Positions 22,828 through 31,781 of a DNA stretch of 64,000 bases are shown here, one piece after another; positions within the stretch are counted from its first letter, which is position 1; each line of letters opens with the position of its first letter. The notes under the pieces were generated by a model. The model ran no database searches, was not told the origin of the DNA, and saw nothing but the letters and a program-made list of their open reading frames with translations. The stretch comes from Methanomicrobia archaeon. Lineage in GTDB: Archaea; Halobacteriota; Bog-38; Methanoflorentales; Methanoflorentaceae. The position numbers were made by a program, and so were the translations under genes. The DNA lies in NCBI GenBank assembly GCA_015660915.1, contig JACTTZ010000011.1, forward strand, positions 1-64,000, read 5' to 3'.

Positions 22828-24324
22828 ATGAATAGAGAAATAATCACTTTTTTTGATACAACACTACGTGACGGAGAGCAAACGCCGAACGTCTCGCTCA
22901 CTGACGAACAGAAGCTCATCATTGCCAAAGCACTCGAAAAGCTAGGCGTCGACGTCATAGAGGCTGGGTTTCCAATTTCCTCAAAAGGGGAGTTCAGCGC
23001 AGTTAAAAGCATCGTTGACGCGGATCTGCGAACGACCACGTGTGGTCTCGCGCGCGTCGTAAAACCGGATATTGATGCGTGCTTGGACGCTGGTGTAGGG
23101 CTTATTCACGTTTTCGCCTCAACGTCAGACGTGCAGTTAAAATATTCAATGAAAAAGACGAGACAGGAAGTCTATGATCTGTCGGTAGACGCAGTCGAAT
23201 ATGTCAAAGATCATGGAACGAAATGCCTCTTTTCTGCAATGGATGCCACTCGGACTGAGATGGAGTTCCTTCTTCATGTTTGCCGAGGCGTAGAATCTGC
23301 TGGAGCTGACATCATCAACATACCCGATACAGTGGGCATTATGGCCCCCTCAAGGATGTACAACTTCGTTAAAGAGATTAGGGAGTTCGTGAAAGTCCCC
23401 ATTGACGTGCACTGCCACAACGATTTCGGCCTGGCTGTGGCGAACAGCTTGTCAGCAATCGAAGCAGGCGCTAATCAAGTCCAAGTGACGATTAACGGCA
23501 TTGGTGAGAGAGCGGGGAACGCTGACCTCGCCCAAACGGCGATGAGTCTGTCGAGCATCTTTGGAGCGAAGCTGAACATCAACACGCAGTACCTTCTCGA
23601 GACGTCTCGACTAGTCGAACGATTCACTAGAATAAACATACCCTCCACGATGCCAATTGTTGGCGAAAACGCTTTCTCACACGAATCCGGGATCCATTCG
23701 CGTGGCGTAATTGAGCGCGCTGATACGTTTGAGCCAGGAATCATGACGCCCGAAATGGTAGGTCAGCGTCGCCGACTCGTGGCTGGCAAGCACGCTGGCA
23801 AGCACGCGGTGCGCCAGATGCTTAAAGACGCTCACATTGACGTCGACGAAGAAGAGCTTACTCGCATAATGGGCCGCGTTAAGGAAATTGGCGACAAGGG
23901 TCGACGAGTTACTGACGTTGACCTGTACGCTATAGCAGAAGCCGTGACAAATGAGGTGTTGAAGCCTGCAATCTTGCTCGAAGAGCTGTCGGTTATGACG
24001 GGCAATCGCGTCACGCCGACCGCTACGGTGAAAGCGGTTGTTGAGGGGAAAACCAAAATAGGAGCCCGGGTAGGTGTCGGCCCGGTCGATGCTGCTATCA
24101 ACGCAGTGCACGATATTTTGGGGGCGACCGACGTGCATTTAAGAACGTTTCGGATAGACTCTATCAGTGGGGGGACCGACGCACTTGCCGACGTCGTCAT
24201 TGGCGTCGAAGACTCGCGTGGCAACCTCGTAACGGCGCGGGCCGCCCGAGGCGACATTGTGATTGCGTCCGTTGAGGCAATGATCAGCGCGATAAATCGA
24301 CTTAAGGCAAGAGACGGTGGATAG
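22828..24324 (+). CDS. leuA: 2-isopropylmalate / (R)-citramalate synthase family
   Basis: A 498-residue acyl-CoA condensing enzyme. The HMGL-like TIM barrel opens with FFDTTLRDGEQTPNVSLT (the FDTTLRDGEQ signature), and HCHNDFGLAVANSLSAIEAG lies at about 195-214 (metal-binding HxH). IGERAGNADLAQ follows. The C-terminal regulatory domain (about 380-498) contains GGTDALADVVIGVED. Archaeal LeuA, CimA and homocitrate/AksA synthases are close relatives. Length and the regulatory domain favour LeuA or CimA over AksA. It makes leucine or isoleucine precursors. Confidence 0.85.
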   Translation: MNREIITFFDTTLRDGEQTPNVSLTDEQKLIIAKALEKLGVDVIEAGFPISSKGEFSAVKSIVDADLRTTTCGLARVVKPDIDACLDAGVGLIHVFASTSDVQLKYSMKKTRQEVYDLSVDAVEYVKDHGTKCLFSAMDATRTEMEFLLHVCRGVESAGADIINIPDTVGIMAPSRMYNFVKEIREFVKVPIDVHCHNDFGLAVANSLSAIEAGANQVQVTINGIGERAGNADLAQTAMSLSSIFGAKLNINTQYLLETSRLVERFTRINIPSTMPIVGENAFSHESGIHSRGVIERADTFEPGIMTPEMVGQRRRLVAGKHAGKHAVRQMLKDAHIDVDEEELTRIMGRVKEIGDKGRRVTDVDLYAIAEAVTNEVLKPAILLEELSVMTGNRVTPTATVKAVVEGKTKIGARVGVGPVDAAINAVHDILGATDVHLRTFRIDSISGGTDALADVVIGVEDSRGNLVTARAARGDIVIASVEAMISAINRLKARDGG

Positions 24325-24326
24325 CA

Positions 24327-25067
24327 TTGCGATGGCATCTTTTTGACTCTCACTGCCACGTCGATATGCCTGCGTTTGATAAGGATCGTCAATCAGTCAT
24401 TGACAGAGCGTTCGACGCACAGATAGCATTTATCAATTCGGGCACTGACCTCAGATCGAACTGTGTAACCCAAGACTTGCTTCAGTATGAGAACGTGTAC
24501 GCAGCTTATGGGCTCAGCCCACTTCATTTAGACGAAAAAACACTCGTCGACGAATTCATTCGACAAAACGCAGATTCTGCGATAGCGATTGGTGAAGTCG
24601 GATTGGATTTTTATCACGCTAAGGAGGAACCTCAAAGGGCGCAACAAGAGGATGCGTTTCGCGGATTCATTCGACTTAGCCAGGAGCTCAGCTTACCACT
24701 CGTCATTCACAGCCGCGATGCAGAAGAACGCGTTTTTAAGCTCGTGCATCGAGTTGACCAAGCAGTATACCACTGTTACGGAGGAAGCGCCGAGTTGCTC
24801 AACGCCATTGCGGACTGCGGACACTATATTTCAATTCCAACGCGAGTGTGTCAATCGCCGCACCACCAGAAGCTCGTTGAGGGCGCTCCACCAGAAGTGG
24901 TCATAATTGAGACCGATAGCCCATATCAAGCCGCACGTCGTGGTCGGAACGAACCTGCCTTGGTCGCCGATGCTGTTGTCGCCATATCGCGGATATGGGA
25001 GATGACCTTTGATGATACAGCGTCTATCCTCGTGGAGAACACTTACAGGGCTTTTAATCTTGCGTAG
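24327..25067 (+). CDS. TatD-family metal-dependent hydrolase
   Basis: A 246-residue amidohydrolase-fold enzyme. Metal ligands are visible in FDSHCHVDMPAFDKD (6-20), AIGEVGLDFYH, LVIHSRDA, YHCYGGS and IETDSPYQ. TatD enzymes are Mg-dependent nucleases with roles in DNA repair or RNA processing. The TTG start has GGTGG 6 bases upstream and lies 2 bases after the leuA-family stop, so it is co-transcribed. It is shorter in places than bacterial TatD, as in archaeal members. Confidence 0.85.
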   Translation: MRWHLFDSHCHVDMPAFDKDRQSVIDRAFDAQIAFINSGTDLRSNCVTQDLLQYENVYAAYGLSPLHLDEKTLVDEFIRQNADSAIAIGEVGLDFYHAKEEPQRAQQEDAFRGFIRLSQELSLPLVIHSRDAEERVFKLVHRVDQAVYHCYGGSAELLNAIADCGHYISIPTRVCQSPHHQKLVEGAPPEVVIIETDSPYQAARRGRNEPALVADAVVAISRIWEMTFDDTASILVENTYRAFNLA

Positions 25068-25172
25068 AACGCATATTTTGCACGCATAAAGAAAAAGATA
25101 TATAACACACCGCCGTAAATTAATCTTGTCTATTAATTGGCCATTTTTGTAATAGCAGGAGTTTTTGTCCTT

Positions 25173-25727
25173 ATGCCAGCTATTCCACATATCAAAGATC
25201 GATTCAAAATTAGGACGATAATCAGCCGGCGAGAAAGAGCCCGCAAGGGCATTGGACTGCTGGTTGATGGGCCCAATATGCTTCGCAAGGAATTTCAAAT
25301 TGACCTTGAGGAAATACGAAACACCCTGAAGGAATTTGGTGACATCAAGGTAGGTAGAGTTTACCTCAATCAGTATGCGTCAGAGAAGCTTGTGGAGGCA
25401 ATTGAAAATCAGGGATTTGAACCAGTAGTCAGTTCAAGTGACGTTGACGTTCGACTTGCAGTTGAAGCTACTGAGCTCATTTTTAATCCCAATATCGATA
25501 TTATCGCGATTGTTACCCGGGATGCTGATTTTAAGCCGGTGCTATCAAAAGCAATGGAGCATGGTAAAGAGACCATAATCTTCGGGGCAGAGCCTGGATT
25601 TTCAACTGCACTGAAGAATCTCGCTGACGTCGTTGTGATATTGAGCGGGGAGCCCCCTACTGAGGAGGTCAATAGCACAGACAAGTTTTTGCCAAAAGAG
25701 GAGGAGGTCTACTCAAAGCCGACATAA
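25173..25727 (+). CDS. NYN-domain (PIN-like) putative ribonuclease
   Basis: A 184-residue archaeal NYN-domain protein of the LabA/DUF88 type. The conserved acidic residues of the PIN-like fold are in GIGLLVDGPNMLRKEF, SSSDVDVRLAVEATEL and IVTRDADFKPVLSKAMEHG. RNA cleavage is expected from the fold. The ATG at 25173 is chosen because GCAGGAG lies 11 bases upstream. An upstream in-frame TTG (25137) would add a hydrophobic leader. A TATA-like GATATATAAC lies at about 25097-25106. Confidence 0.8.
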   Translation: MPAIPHIKDRFKIRTIISRRERARKGIGLLVDGPNMLRKEFQIDLEEIRNTLKEFGDIKVGRVYLNQYASEKLVEAIENQGFEPVVSSSDVDVRLAVEATELIFNPNIDIIAIVTRDADFKPVLSKAMEHGKETIIFGAEPGFSTALKNLADVVVILSGEPPTEEVNSTDKFLPKEEEVYSKPT

Positions 25728-25758
25728 CGCAAACCTCTCCGTACACGAAAAAAAAAGA

Positions 25759-26124
25759 TCACGCGCCCTGTGGTGCGGTTCCACCGCCGAGTGCCTTTTG
25801 GAGCTGCTGTTGCAGCTGCTGGAAACGCGTCTGGACGCGCTCTTCTTGCCTTTCAAGGCTCTTCAAACGCACTTCGTACGTCTCTTTTTTTTCTGTTAGC
25901 TCGCCGTTAACCTGGTCCTTATTCGAGCGAACGAGGATCGTTCCGACGGTTTTGAAGATTACCGCTTTTTCGTCGAGCTTATCGAGCTCAGCTAGAGTTT
26001 GTTTAGCCTCGTTCAACGCGAGCTCGAGTTGACTTCGTTGGACAGCAAGCGCCTGCGCTTGCTGTTGGAGTTGCTGCAGTTGCGCAACTTGATTTTGTAT
26101 TTGCGGTGGTAATTCGGCACTCAT
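25759..26124 (-). CDS. pfdB: Prefoldin beta subunit
   Basis: A 121-residue coiled-coil protein beginning MSAELPPQIQNQVAQLQQLQ, with two long helices around a central hairpin (LDEKAVIFKTVGTILV, about 51-66). This is the standard archaeal prefoldin beta layout. With alpha subunits it forms the jellyfish-shaped hexamer that hands unfolded proteins to the thermosome, which is also encoded in this window. It is the last gene of the exosome-proteasome superoperon. Confidence 0.93.
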   Translation of the reverse strand: MSAELPPQIQNQVAQLQQLQQQAQALAVQRSQLELALNEAKQTLAELDKLDEKAVIFKTVGTILVRSNKDQVNGELTEKKETYEVRLKSLERQEERVQTRFQQLQQQLQKALGGGTAPQGA

Positions 26125-26171
26125 TTAAGCATTCTCCTCTCAGTATCGTTCGTCCTCGACGCAAGGCGAAA

Positions 26172-26471
26172 TTATTGGGTCCACTCCTCTAACGTATCGG
26201 CAACCAGTTCATCAACATCAGTAGCAATGAGCGCTAATCTGAGCCACGAATTTGTTGCGGCCCGGCACGAGGGTATATCTGAGGCATTGATGTTGATAAC
26301 TAGCTTCTTGGCGGTCTTGTGGATTTTGACTGATGATCGCGCTCCGGCTATGGCAATGGTCTCTAGCTCTGGAGAAATCGATTCGTACAGATAGTCGACG
26401 TTGTGGGCATCTATGAGGTACGTTGCGCTCAACGCTTCTTGATTCGGTGTGTTATTTATAATGTCGCTCAT
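26172..26471 (-). CDS. KEOPS complex subunit Pcc1
   Basis: A 99-residue alpha/beta protein with the Pcc1/CTAG layout: LYESISPELE (29-38), VKIHKTAKKLVININASDIP (about 49-68), then SCRAATNSWLRLALIATDVD, the RAxxNSxLR block. Pcc1 dimerises and binds tRNA in KEOPS, which makes t6A at position 37. Its place between rpo12/rpl37ae and prefoldin beta matches other archaea, which supports the call despite the short length. Confidence 0.8.
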   Translation of the reverse strand: MSDIINNTPNQEALSATYLIDAHNVDYLYESISPELETIAIAGARSSVKIHKTAKKLVININASDIPSCRAATNSWLRLALIATDVDELVADTLEEWTQ

Positions 26472-26516
26472 TTCCCACGTGCGATGATCTGTTGTTGGGC
26501 CCCACGGGCACTTTTC

Positions 26517-26669
26517 CTATAGCACCTTCACTTTTTTGATGATCGTGGGCCGCTCCTTTATCAGTATGCGATGGCCGCAATAAGGACATCTGATGCCGCC
26601 ATACTCAGATTCAACTTCGACCTCACGCTTGCAGCGAATACATTTGTAAACCGTGAAATCACCCTGCAG
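26517..26669 (-). CDS. rpo12: DNA-directed RNA polymerase subunit Rpo12 (RpoP), zinc ribbon
   Basis: A 40-50 residue zinc ribbon: [34 protein letters not shown], and the end TIIKKVKVL. The two CxxC pairs and the basic tail are those of archaeal Rpo12 and eukaryotic Rpb12, which sits on the Rpo3/Rpo10 assembly platform. No ATG, GTG or TTG exists in frame between the upstream stop and TyrLysCys; the only near-start is CTG (26667-26669). AGGGTGATTTC is just before VYKC. It overlaps the rpl37ae stop, so translation may be coupled or use a rare start. Confidence 0.88.
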   Translation of the reverse strand: MQGDFTVYKCIRCKREVEVESEYGGIRCPYCGHRILIKERPTIIKKVKVL

Positions 26670-26973
26670 ATCTTGTTAAAAGCTGTTCTTGTTCGTCGCT
26701 TGCACGACGAATTGAACGTGCAACGGTCTTTCCCACGGAGGTTTCGGGCATGTACGCGCCGCCGGCAAACGTTGTGTGGCACTTTGCGCACGTCCATATA
26801 CCTGTCCCCTTTCGCGATACCGCCTTCCGCCCACACGCCGGGCACTTGTGCGCTTGGTTCATCGCCGATTCAACGTCGGCAATTCGCTTGCGGATCTTAC
26901 GACCATATCGGGGGCCGAAACGGCCCGCAGAACGAGTCTTTCTTCCCTTCTTGCGAGCGCCCTTCTTAACCAT
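26659..26973 (-). CDS. rpl37ae: Ribosomal protein L37Ae
   Basis: A 104-residue archaeal/eukaryotic large-subunit zinc protein. From the ATG at 26973 it reads [20 protein letters not shown], then the zinc finger [19 protein letters not shown] and [14 protein letters not shown]. The four Cys (CPAC, CAKC) bind zinc. Start choice: GGTGG lies 7 bases upstream inside the end of rrp42, which it overlaps. It extends past the finger with a helical tail typical of the family. Confidence 0.93.
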   Translation of the reverse strand: MVKKGARKKGRKTRSAGRFGPRYGRKIRKRIADVESAMNQAHKCPACGRKAVSRKGTGIWTCAKCHTTFAGGAYMPETSVGKTVARSIRRASDEQEQLLTRSAG

Positions 26974-27751
26974 CCGTGGAGCCACCAAAAAATTCTTCTC
27001 TGATCTGCATTGCTTTGCTGCTCGCGAGCTTCACGATACGCGCTATCTCTTCCGTTGAAAGCGTGCCTGTTCCGCTTTTTTGCATTCCTGCCAGAGTTCC
27101 CTGCAAGCCGGATATGACCGTAAGTCTAGAGGACGCGATGGTTTCTTCATCTAATGATGGATCGAGCATAATCTCTCCATCGAGGTCAACAGCAGTCACG
27201 GCGATTGGATATTCTTTGATTGGTAGCGCTTCATCAGGCCCGTAGCCGTATCGCTCAGACGGCTTCTTTGCATTTACGAGCGCCGCGAGCGCGCCCAAGG
27301 CAGAAGCGTCTATAAGATTTCCATCGTGGTCTAAGACGTGCACGTCGATGAAAACGATCCATACCTTGCCGTCTGGCAAGGTCAGTTGAGACAAGTCAAT
27401 GGCACCCGATTCGCGAACGCCACGATCTACCACACGCGCAAGCTCTATCGCATTTTCATTTGGCGGACCAGGTTCAAAAGACGGAGAGGCTAGGGGAACG
27501 AGCTCAACGTTAGTTATTATCACACCCGTATCAGGCGCGTCGGCAAAAGGCTCTCCAGGTTGCAGCTTTACGCCGACGAGAATCTGCGTGTTTCCTATCT
27601 TGACTCTCGCTGACCCTTCAGCTTTGTCTATTAATCCAACCTCGACCTGTATTGGACGATATTCGTCGAGCGCCCGGCCGTCTGCCCTTTCACTTCGCTT
27701 GGCAAGCCCGTAGATGTAATCTTTTCTTATCTCCGCAATGACGTCATTCAT
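26966..27751 (-). CDS. rrp42: Exosome complex component Rrp42
   Basis: A 261-residue RNase PH-fold protein, the inactive partner of Rrp41 in the hexameric exosome ring. Seen blocks are [20 protein letters not shown] (about 24-43), [35 protein letters not shown] and [26 protein letters not shown] lies before the ATG at 27751, inside the end of rrp41, with an 8-base overlap. The ring degrades and tails RNA 3' to 5'. Confidence 0.95.
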   Translation of the reverse strand: MNDVIAEIRKDYIYGLAKRSERADGRALDEYRPIQVEVGLIDKAEGSARVKIGNTQILVGVKLQPGEPFADAPDTGVIITNVELVPLASPSFEPGPPNENAIELARVVDRGVRESGAIDLSQLTLPDGKVWIVFIDVHVLDHDGNLIDASALGALAALVNAKKPSERYGYGPDEALPIKEYPIAVTAVDLDGEIMLDPSLDEETIASSRLTVISGLQGTLAGMQKSGTGTLSTEEIARIVKLASSKAMQIREEFFGGSTDG

Positions 27752-28454
27752 TTTCTTCTCCTCGATATTTCTGAATTAGGGCCTCTCTTTGCATTTCAGC
27801 TATGCTCGCGCATCCGATCTTCCCAAGTTCTAACGCTTGCTCAAACTCGTCCAATGTTAGATGGCCATCCATTTGGAGAAGCGTGACTTCCCCTGTCCGC
27901 ACGTCCATAGCGATTGGCATGTCTGCTTGACCGTAATTGTCCTCTTCCTTCACCAGATCGAGCACGACGGTTTCATCTACTTTGCCCACAGCGCACGAGG
28001 ATATAAGACCACGCATCGGCACTCCTGCGTCGGCCAACGCGACGGATGCCGCATTTATCCCGGCTGACCGAGTGCCAGCATCTGCCTGCAGGATCTCCAC
28101 AAAGATGTCAATTGTTGACCTTGGATAGAACTCTTTAATAATGACAGGATCAATCGCTTCTCTGCTCACTTTTGAGATTTCTACGCTCCTTCGGTCTGGG
28201 CCTGGACGTTTTCTTTCCTCCACGGAAAAAGACGCCATGTTGTAGCGATACCTTATTATTGCGCGGTTCGCTTCCTGCAAGTGCCTGGGGTGCACTGCCC
28301 TCGGCCCATAAACTGCGGCGATTACCTTGTTCCCACCGTGTTCGACATAACACGAGCCATCAGCCCGTTCGAGCGCGCCGACTTCAAATTTGATTGGACG
28401 CAACTCGTTGGGAAGACGATCGTCTATTCTCTTACCGTTTTTCATAAACTCCAT
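27744..28454 (-). CDS. rrp41: Exosome complex component Rrp41 (catalytic)
   Basis: A 236-residue RNase PH-type phosphorolytic exoribonuclease, the active subunit of the archaeal exosome. It opens [19 protein letters not shown] and has [39 protein letters not shown] (RNA-binding Arg cluster), [18 protein letters not shown] (about 126-143, phosphate site) and [20 protein letters not shown] with the catalytic Asp. The start overlaps rrp4 by 23 bases, with GAGGAAG 6 bases upstream. Confidence 0.96.
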   Translation of the reverse strand: MEFMKNGKRIDDRLPNELRPIKFEVGALERADGSCYVEHGGNKVIAAVYGPRAVHPRHLQEANRAIIRYRYNMASFSVEERKRPGPDRRSVEISKVSREAIDPVIIKEFYPRSTIDIFVEILQADAGTRSAGINAASVALADAGVPMRGLISSCAVGKVDETVVLDLVKEEDNYGQADMPIAMDVRTGEVTLLQMDGHLTLDEFEQALELGKIGCASIAEMQREALIQKYRGEENE

Positions 28455-29124
28455 GCTTTTCTTCCTCTAGAAACTTGGTTATCCTGTCTGTAAGTCCGGA
28501 CGTATGGGCCTCTTTTTCAATCCGTTTAATCGCTTTGATAGCGAGCTCTTCATCCGCCGCGTTTCCGTTGATCCAAATTCGGCCGTTTTTCCCGACGAAG
28601 ATGTTGACGTCGAGTTTATCCTTGAGCAAGCTAATCATTGATCCGGCCCGTCCGATAACCCGCGGGACTTTTGTATATGATATCTCGACGACCCTGCCGC
28701 TTTGCAATACACGCAATTGGCCTTCTCGAGGCGCGAGTTCGATTTTCATTGACTGATCAACATCGACTACCTTAAAAATCGCAAGGTCGCCTACGCGCAT
28801 AATCTTCGCCATTTCGCTCGATTCAATGCGTCGCGGGTACTCTGATATGTGCATAAGCGCTTCGTATGGTGAGTTGATATCAACTTTCCAATTTGAGAAG
28901 CTGATGTCCGATACCATTCCAATGACTACGTCGCCAATTGTTGGGAGGTACTTTCCAGAAAGAGGAATTACGCGTATCTTTTCCCTTTCATCAGCAAGCC
29001 CATATATCAAAGAGTAGACTTTCCCATTTTCGGTGTAGGTCCCTTCTGCGGCTTTGGCTGCGTCATCAGACAGAAGGTCTCCGGGCACGACGATCGTTTT
29101 GTCGACTTTTTCTTGTTTCCTCAT
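28432..29124 (-). CDS. rrp4: Exosome complex RNA-binding cap protein Rrp4
   Basis: A 230-residue cap subunit with three domains. The N-terminal part is about 1-55 ([13 protein letters not shown]). The S1 domain is about 56-125 ([34 protein letters not shown]). The KH domain is about 140-205 ([36 protein letters not shown]). It binds substrate RNA at the top of the Rrp41/Rrp42 ring. The stop lies inside rrp41, and the start overlaps the SBDS gene by 4 bases. Confidence 0.95.
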   Translation of the reverse strand: MRKQEKVDKTIVVPGDLLSDDAAKAAEGTYTENGKVYSLIYGLADEREKIRVIPLSGKYLPTIGDVVIGMVSDISFSNWKVDINSPYEALMHISEYPRRIESSEMAKIMRVGDLAIFKVVDVDQSMKIELAPREGQLRVLQSGRVVEISYTKVPRVIGRAGSMISLLKDKLDVNIFVGKNGRIWINGNAADEELAIKAIKRIEKEAHTSGLTDRITKFLEEEKHGVYEKR

Positions 29125-29831
29125 TTTTGTCCTTCCCGGGTAATGATTCGCGTCTCGGCTTCCCCCCTCGATAATCGATTCACGAGCTCATAGAAATCAT
29201 TTTGCAGTCCTGCAGGAAACCGGACCACGCCTATCCAAGAGCCGTCCTGTTGCCACTCCTGTTTGACGATTTTGCCAAAGCGCTGAATGGCGCCCTGTGA
29301 TTTTGCAGCGTAGTGGGTTGGTACCTTAACAGCAATATCTACTTCCTCAAATCTGATAGGTATTAGTGGTCTGATTGCTTTTAACGCGATATTGACTTGT
29401 TCGTCGACGCTTTTAAAAGGATCTACGTTCACTTTTGCTTCTTCAAGCGCCTTTTCTATTCGCTGGGGTGGATGTGGCAGGCCTGTTTGTGGATTTATAG
29501 CATTAGCAGCGATGGTAGCGATTAGCTGCTTTCGCTTGTGCTCTTGAATATTGTGCCTCTGCTGAGCGGTGAGATGAAGGTCCCCTTCTGTAATTATGCG
29601 TTTTGCAATAGCTGCGGGGTCTGTTGTGCCAAACACGTTTTTGAGGCCTTCATCAGACGCTTTTTCCCCTTTTGACGCGTCCTTGAATATCTCTTCAATC
29701 GCTAGAACACCATCCATTTCGATATCACGACCTTCTCGCAATGATAAAGCATTTTCGGGGTCAACAAGCACCTCAAAGTGTTCACCACCTCTTGCAAATC
29801 GAGCGACAACTGCATTATCGAGAGATACCAT
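29121..29831 (-). CDS. Ribosome maturation protein SBDS
   Basis: A 236-residue SBDS/Sdo1 protein. The N-terminal FYSH domain includes ARFARGGEHFEVLVDPENAL and ASKGEKASDEGLKNVFGTTD. A helical middle domain has ITEGDLHLTAQQRHNI and INPQTGLPHPPQRIEKALEE, and the C-terminal domain ends AGLQNDFYELVNRLSRGEA. In eukaryotes it helps eject eIF6 from the 60S subunit. The archaeal gene is found next to rrp4, as here, linking RNA decay to ribosome maturation. Confidence 0.94.
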   Translation of the reverse strand: MVSLDNAVVARFARGGEHFEVLVDPENALSLREGRDIEMDGVLAIEEIFKDASKGEKASDEGLKNVFGTTDPAAIAKRIITEGDLHLTAQQRHNIQEHKRKQLIATIAANAINPQTGLPHPPQRIEKALEEAKVNVDPFKSVDEQVNIALKAIRPLIPIRFEEVDIAVKVPTHYAAKSQGAIQRFGKIVKQEWQQDGSWIGVVRFPAGLQNDFYELVNRLSRGEAETRIITREGQK

Positions 29832-29887
29832 TTGCGTACTCCTCTCAGTGCCGTTCGTTCATGCAGGCGTAAAAAAATCTGAAACCA

Positions 29888-30625
29888 TCACTCTTTAGGC
29901 ATCGAATCGAGTACACTCTTGGCATACGCTTTGAGCTCATCCGTGCCTAGCTTTTTAAAACGGTTATCTTTCGCATATATAGCAGCAATTTCGATGGTGT
30001 CGACTGTAATCTTACCTTCAGTTGCCTTGTAGAGCGCTTCAAGTCCGATTTTTATGGCGTTGTCAATATCGGCGTTTTCGTCATACTTCTCTTCGAGAAA
30101 CTCCATAACGGCATTTCTCCCCGAGCCGATTCCCGTGGCCTTGACCATTAAAAGGGCGCCACTAGGATCTGTTTCAAAAAGGCGCGGGCCAGAATCATCA
30201 ATGCCGCCGATAAGCAATGCGGTCCCATAGGGTCTAACGCCGCCGTACTGCGTGAACGTTTGTTTATGGTCAGCAATCTTTTTCGCTAGTGCTTCAATGC
30301 CAATGGGTTCATTATACACAACGCGATTTATCTGCGCGTCGACACGGGCACGGTCGACCAATGCTCGAGCATCAGCCACGAGGCCGGAAGTCACAGCGCC
30401 AATATGATCGTCTATCTGGAAGATCTTCTCGGTGGATTGAGGCTCTAGGAGCCGACTTGAGATACGTTTATCCACGAGTAGGACCACGCCATCCTTTGCT
30501 TTTATACCAACAGACGTGGTACCCCGTTTCACAGCTTCGCGCGCATATTCTACTTGAAATAGCCTACCGTCTGGTGAAAACACGGTGATTGCTCTGTCGT
30601 ACCCCATTTGTGGTGCCATCTGCAT
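29888..30625 (-). CDS. psmA: Proteasome alpha subunit
   Basis: A 245-residue 20S proteasome alpha subunit: the N-terminal gate helix YDRAITVFSPDGRLFQVEYA (the alpha-type signature), then AREAVKRGTTSVGIKAKDGV and the Ntn-hydrolase sheet. It lacks the N-terminal threonine of beta subunits, as expected. It forms the outer rings and gate of the protease. The start abuts the end of the Pop5 gene (shared base 30625). A beta subunit is not in this window. Confidence 0.96.
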   Translation of the reverse strand: MQMAPQMGYDRAITVFSPDGRLFQVEYAREAVKRGTTSVGIKAKDGVVLLVDKRISSRLLEPQSTEKIFQIDDHIGAVTSGLVADARALVDRARVDAQINRVVYNEPIGIEALAKKIADHKQTFTQYGGVRPYGTALLIGGIDDSGPRLFETDPSGALLMVKATGIGSGRNAVMEFLEEKYDENADIDNAIKIGLEALYKATEGKITVDTIEIAAIYAKDNRFKKLGTDELKAYAKSVLDSMPKE

Positions 30626-31128
30626 TATATTAGCCTCTCGTTGTCGTCGATCGTGATGCCGATGAATTGGACATCAGCGCGATCAATAGTCTCTGTATCT
30701 TCTGGAATTATATCAATTTCCTTGCCGCATATCCTCACTGCTTTCCCGGATACGGGCACTGTCACATAAGAAGATATAATGCGTCGTATTTTCTCTTCAA
30801 TTTGTAAATACTTTTCTATAGCAGCCTTTATCGTTCCTGAAGTGCCTATAGTCGTCACGCATACCCGATTGTCCTTAATTTTGCCTATGCTTGCTAACAC
30901 CGCTTGTACTTCTGGAACGTGTCGGAAGTCACATCGCACAAGTCCTTTTGTCCCGTCAAACGCGACGACTCTGACGTTCAGCTTGCTCACGCCAACATCC
31001 CCAAAAAGGCTTTTTGCAGTTCCTGCTATCTCTGCTTTTAGATCCCTGGCTGTTACCGGATCTTCAAAATTCAGCCTGAAGGCAACGTACCGATGGTTGT
31101 CTCGCAAAGTAGGTGCAAGTGGCTTCAT
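30625..31128 (-). CDS. RNase P protein component Pop5 (Rnp2)
   Basis: A 167-residue protein. The first ~115 residues are Pop5: APTLRDNHRYVAFRLNFEDP, VVAFDGTKGLVRCDFRHVPE and VCVTTIGTSGTIKAAIEKYL. With Rpp30, encoded next, it activates the catalytic RNA of RNase P for tRNA 5' maturation. The C-terminal ~45 residues (about 125-167, VPVSGKAVRICGKEIDIIPE) are an extension beyond the short archaeal Pop5. The start overlaps the Rpp30 stop by 4 bases. Confidence 0.88.
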   Translation of the reverse strand: MKPLAPTLRDNHRYVAFRLNFEDPVTARDLKAEIAGTAKSLFGDVGVSKLNVRVVAFDGTKGLVRCDFRHVPEVQAVLASIGKIKDNRVCVTTIGTSGTIKAAIEKYLQIEEKIRRIISSYVTVPVSGKAVRICGKEIDIIPEDTETIDRADVQFIGITIDDNERLI

Positions 31129-31781
31129 AGCCTCGCCTCTTTTTTCTGTGCTCTGCGTTTTATGATGTTCAGCGGCACTTTGGACAAGGCGATGTCGGCT
31201 TCTCCATCAGTTAAAAGCAAAAGCCTTGCAAGCGCTTTAAGTTGACGGGGAGATCGCAGGTCTAAGTGCGAATACGCACCGCTTGTAACAATGACCTGCA
31301 CTCCAAACTTCTGGCACAATGAGACGTTTCTGCGCTGGAACGCGAGGAAGCGAGATCTCTCCAGTTCTTCTGTTTTCCAAAAATAATCTAAGCTGAAGCC
31401 GAGCGCGACCTCATTCTTCTCGGCGAGTTTTGCCGTTACTTGGTTTATGCCGCTGTGCTTCCCCCGTTCAGGGTGCATTAGGACATCGACTCGGTCGTCC
31501 TTGCACGCTGCCCTGTTAATGCGCTCATCGCCACCATGCACGCTTACGACTGTCGATATATCTCGAAAGTAAGCAATTTGCTTACGTAAATCGCGAACGG
31601 TAGCCGCGACAATCTCGACCCCTAAGGGTAAACTCGAATCTGGAAACTGGGCCCAATACGGTGAATGGGCTGTTACTACGATTTGAGAAAAGCCGAGACC
31701 GTAAGCGGTGAGGTTGAGCCGTTTTGGCGTATCTGCACCTTCGGGAAAGGCGTGAACCCCTATATCAACATATATATGCAT
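31125..31781 (-). CDS. RNase P protein component Rpp30 (Rnp3)
   Basis: A 218-residue PHP-like TIM-barrel protein of the Rpp30 family: the N-terminal MHIYVDIGVHAFPEGADTPK, a central VSVHGGDERINRAACKDDRV DVL segment (continuous in the protein), HSGINQVTAKLAEKNEVALG and VIVTSGAYSHLDLRSPRQLK, the block typical of archaeal Rpp30. It pairs with Pop5. It overlaps the exosome-type RNA-binding gene by 17 bases. Confidence 0.9.
   Translation of the reverse strand: MHIYVDIGVHAFPEGADTPKRLNLTAYGLGFSQIVVTAHSPYWAQFPDSSLPLGVEIVAATVRDLRKQIAYFRDISTVVSVHGGDERINRAACKDDRVDVLMHPERGKHSGINQVTAKLAEKNEVALGFSLDYFWKTEELERSRFLAFQRRNVSLCQKFGVQVIVTSGAYSHLDLRSPRQLKALARLLLLTDGEADIALSKVPLNIIKRRAQKKEARL

Noticed and set aside
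23832-24392. Minus-strand open frame of 186 codons opposite the leuA-type gene
   Set aside because: Ser/Thr-rich mirror of the real gene with no start signal or family; antisense shadow.
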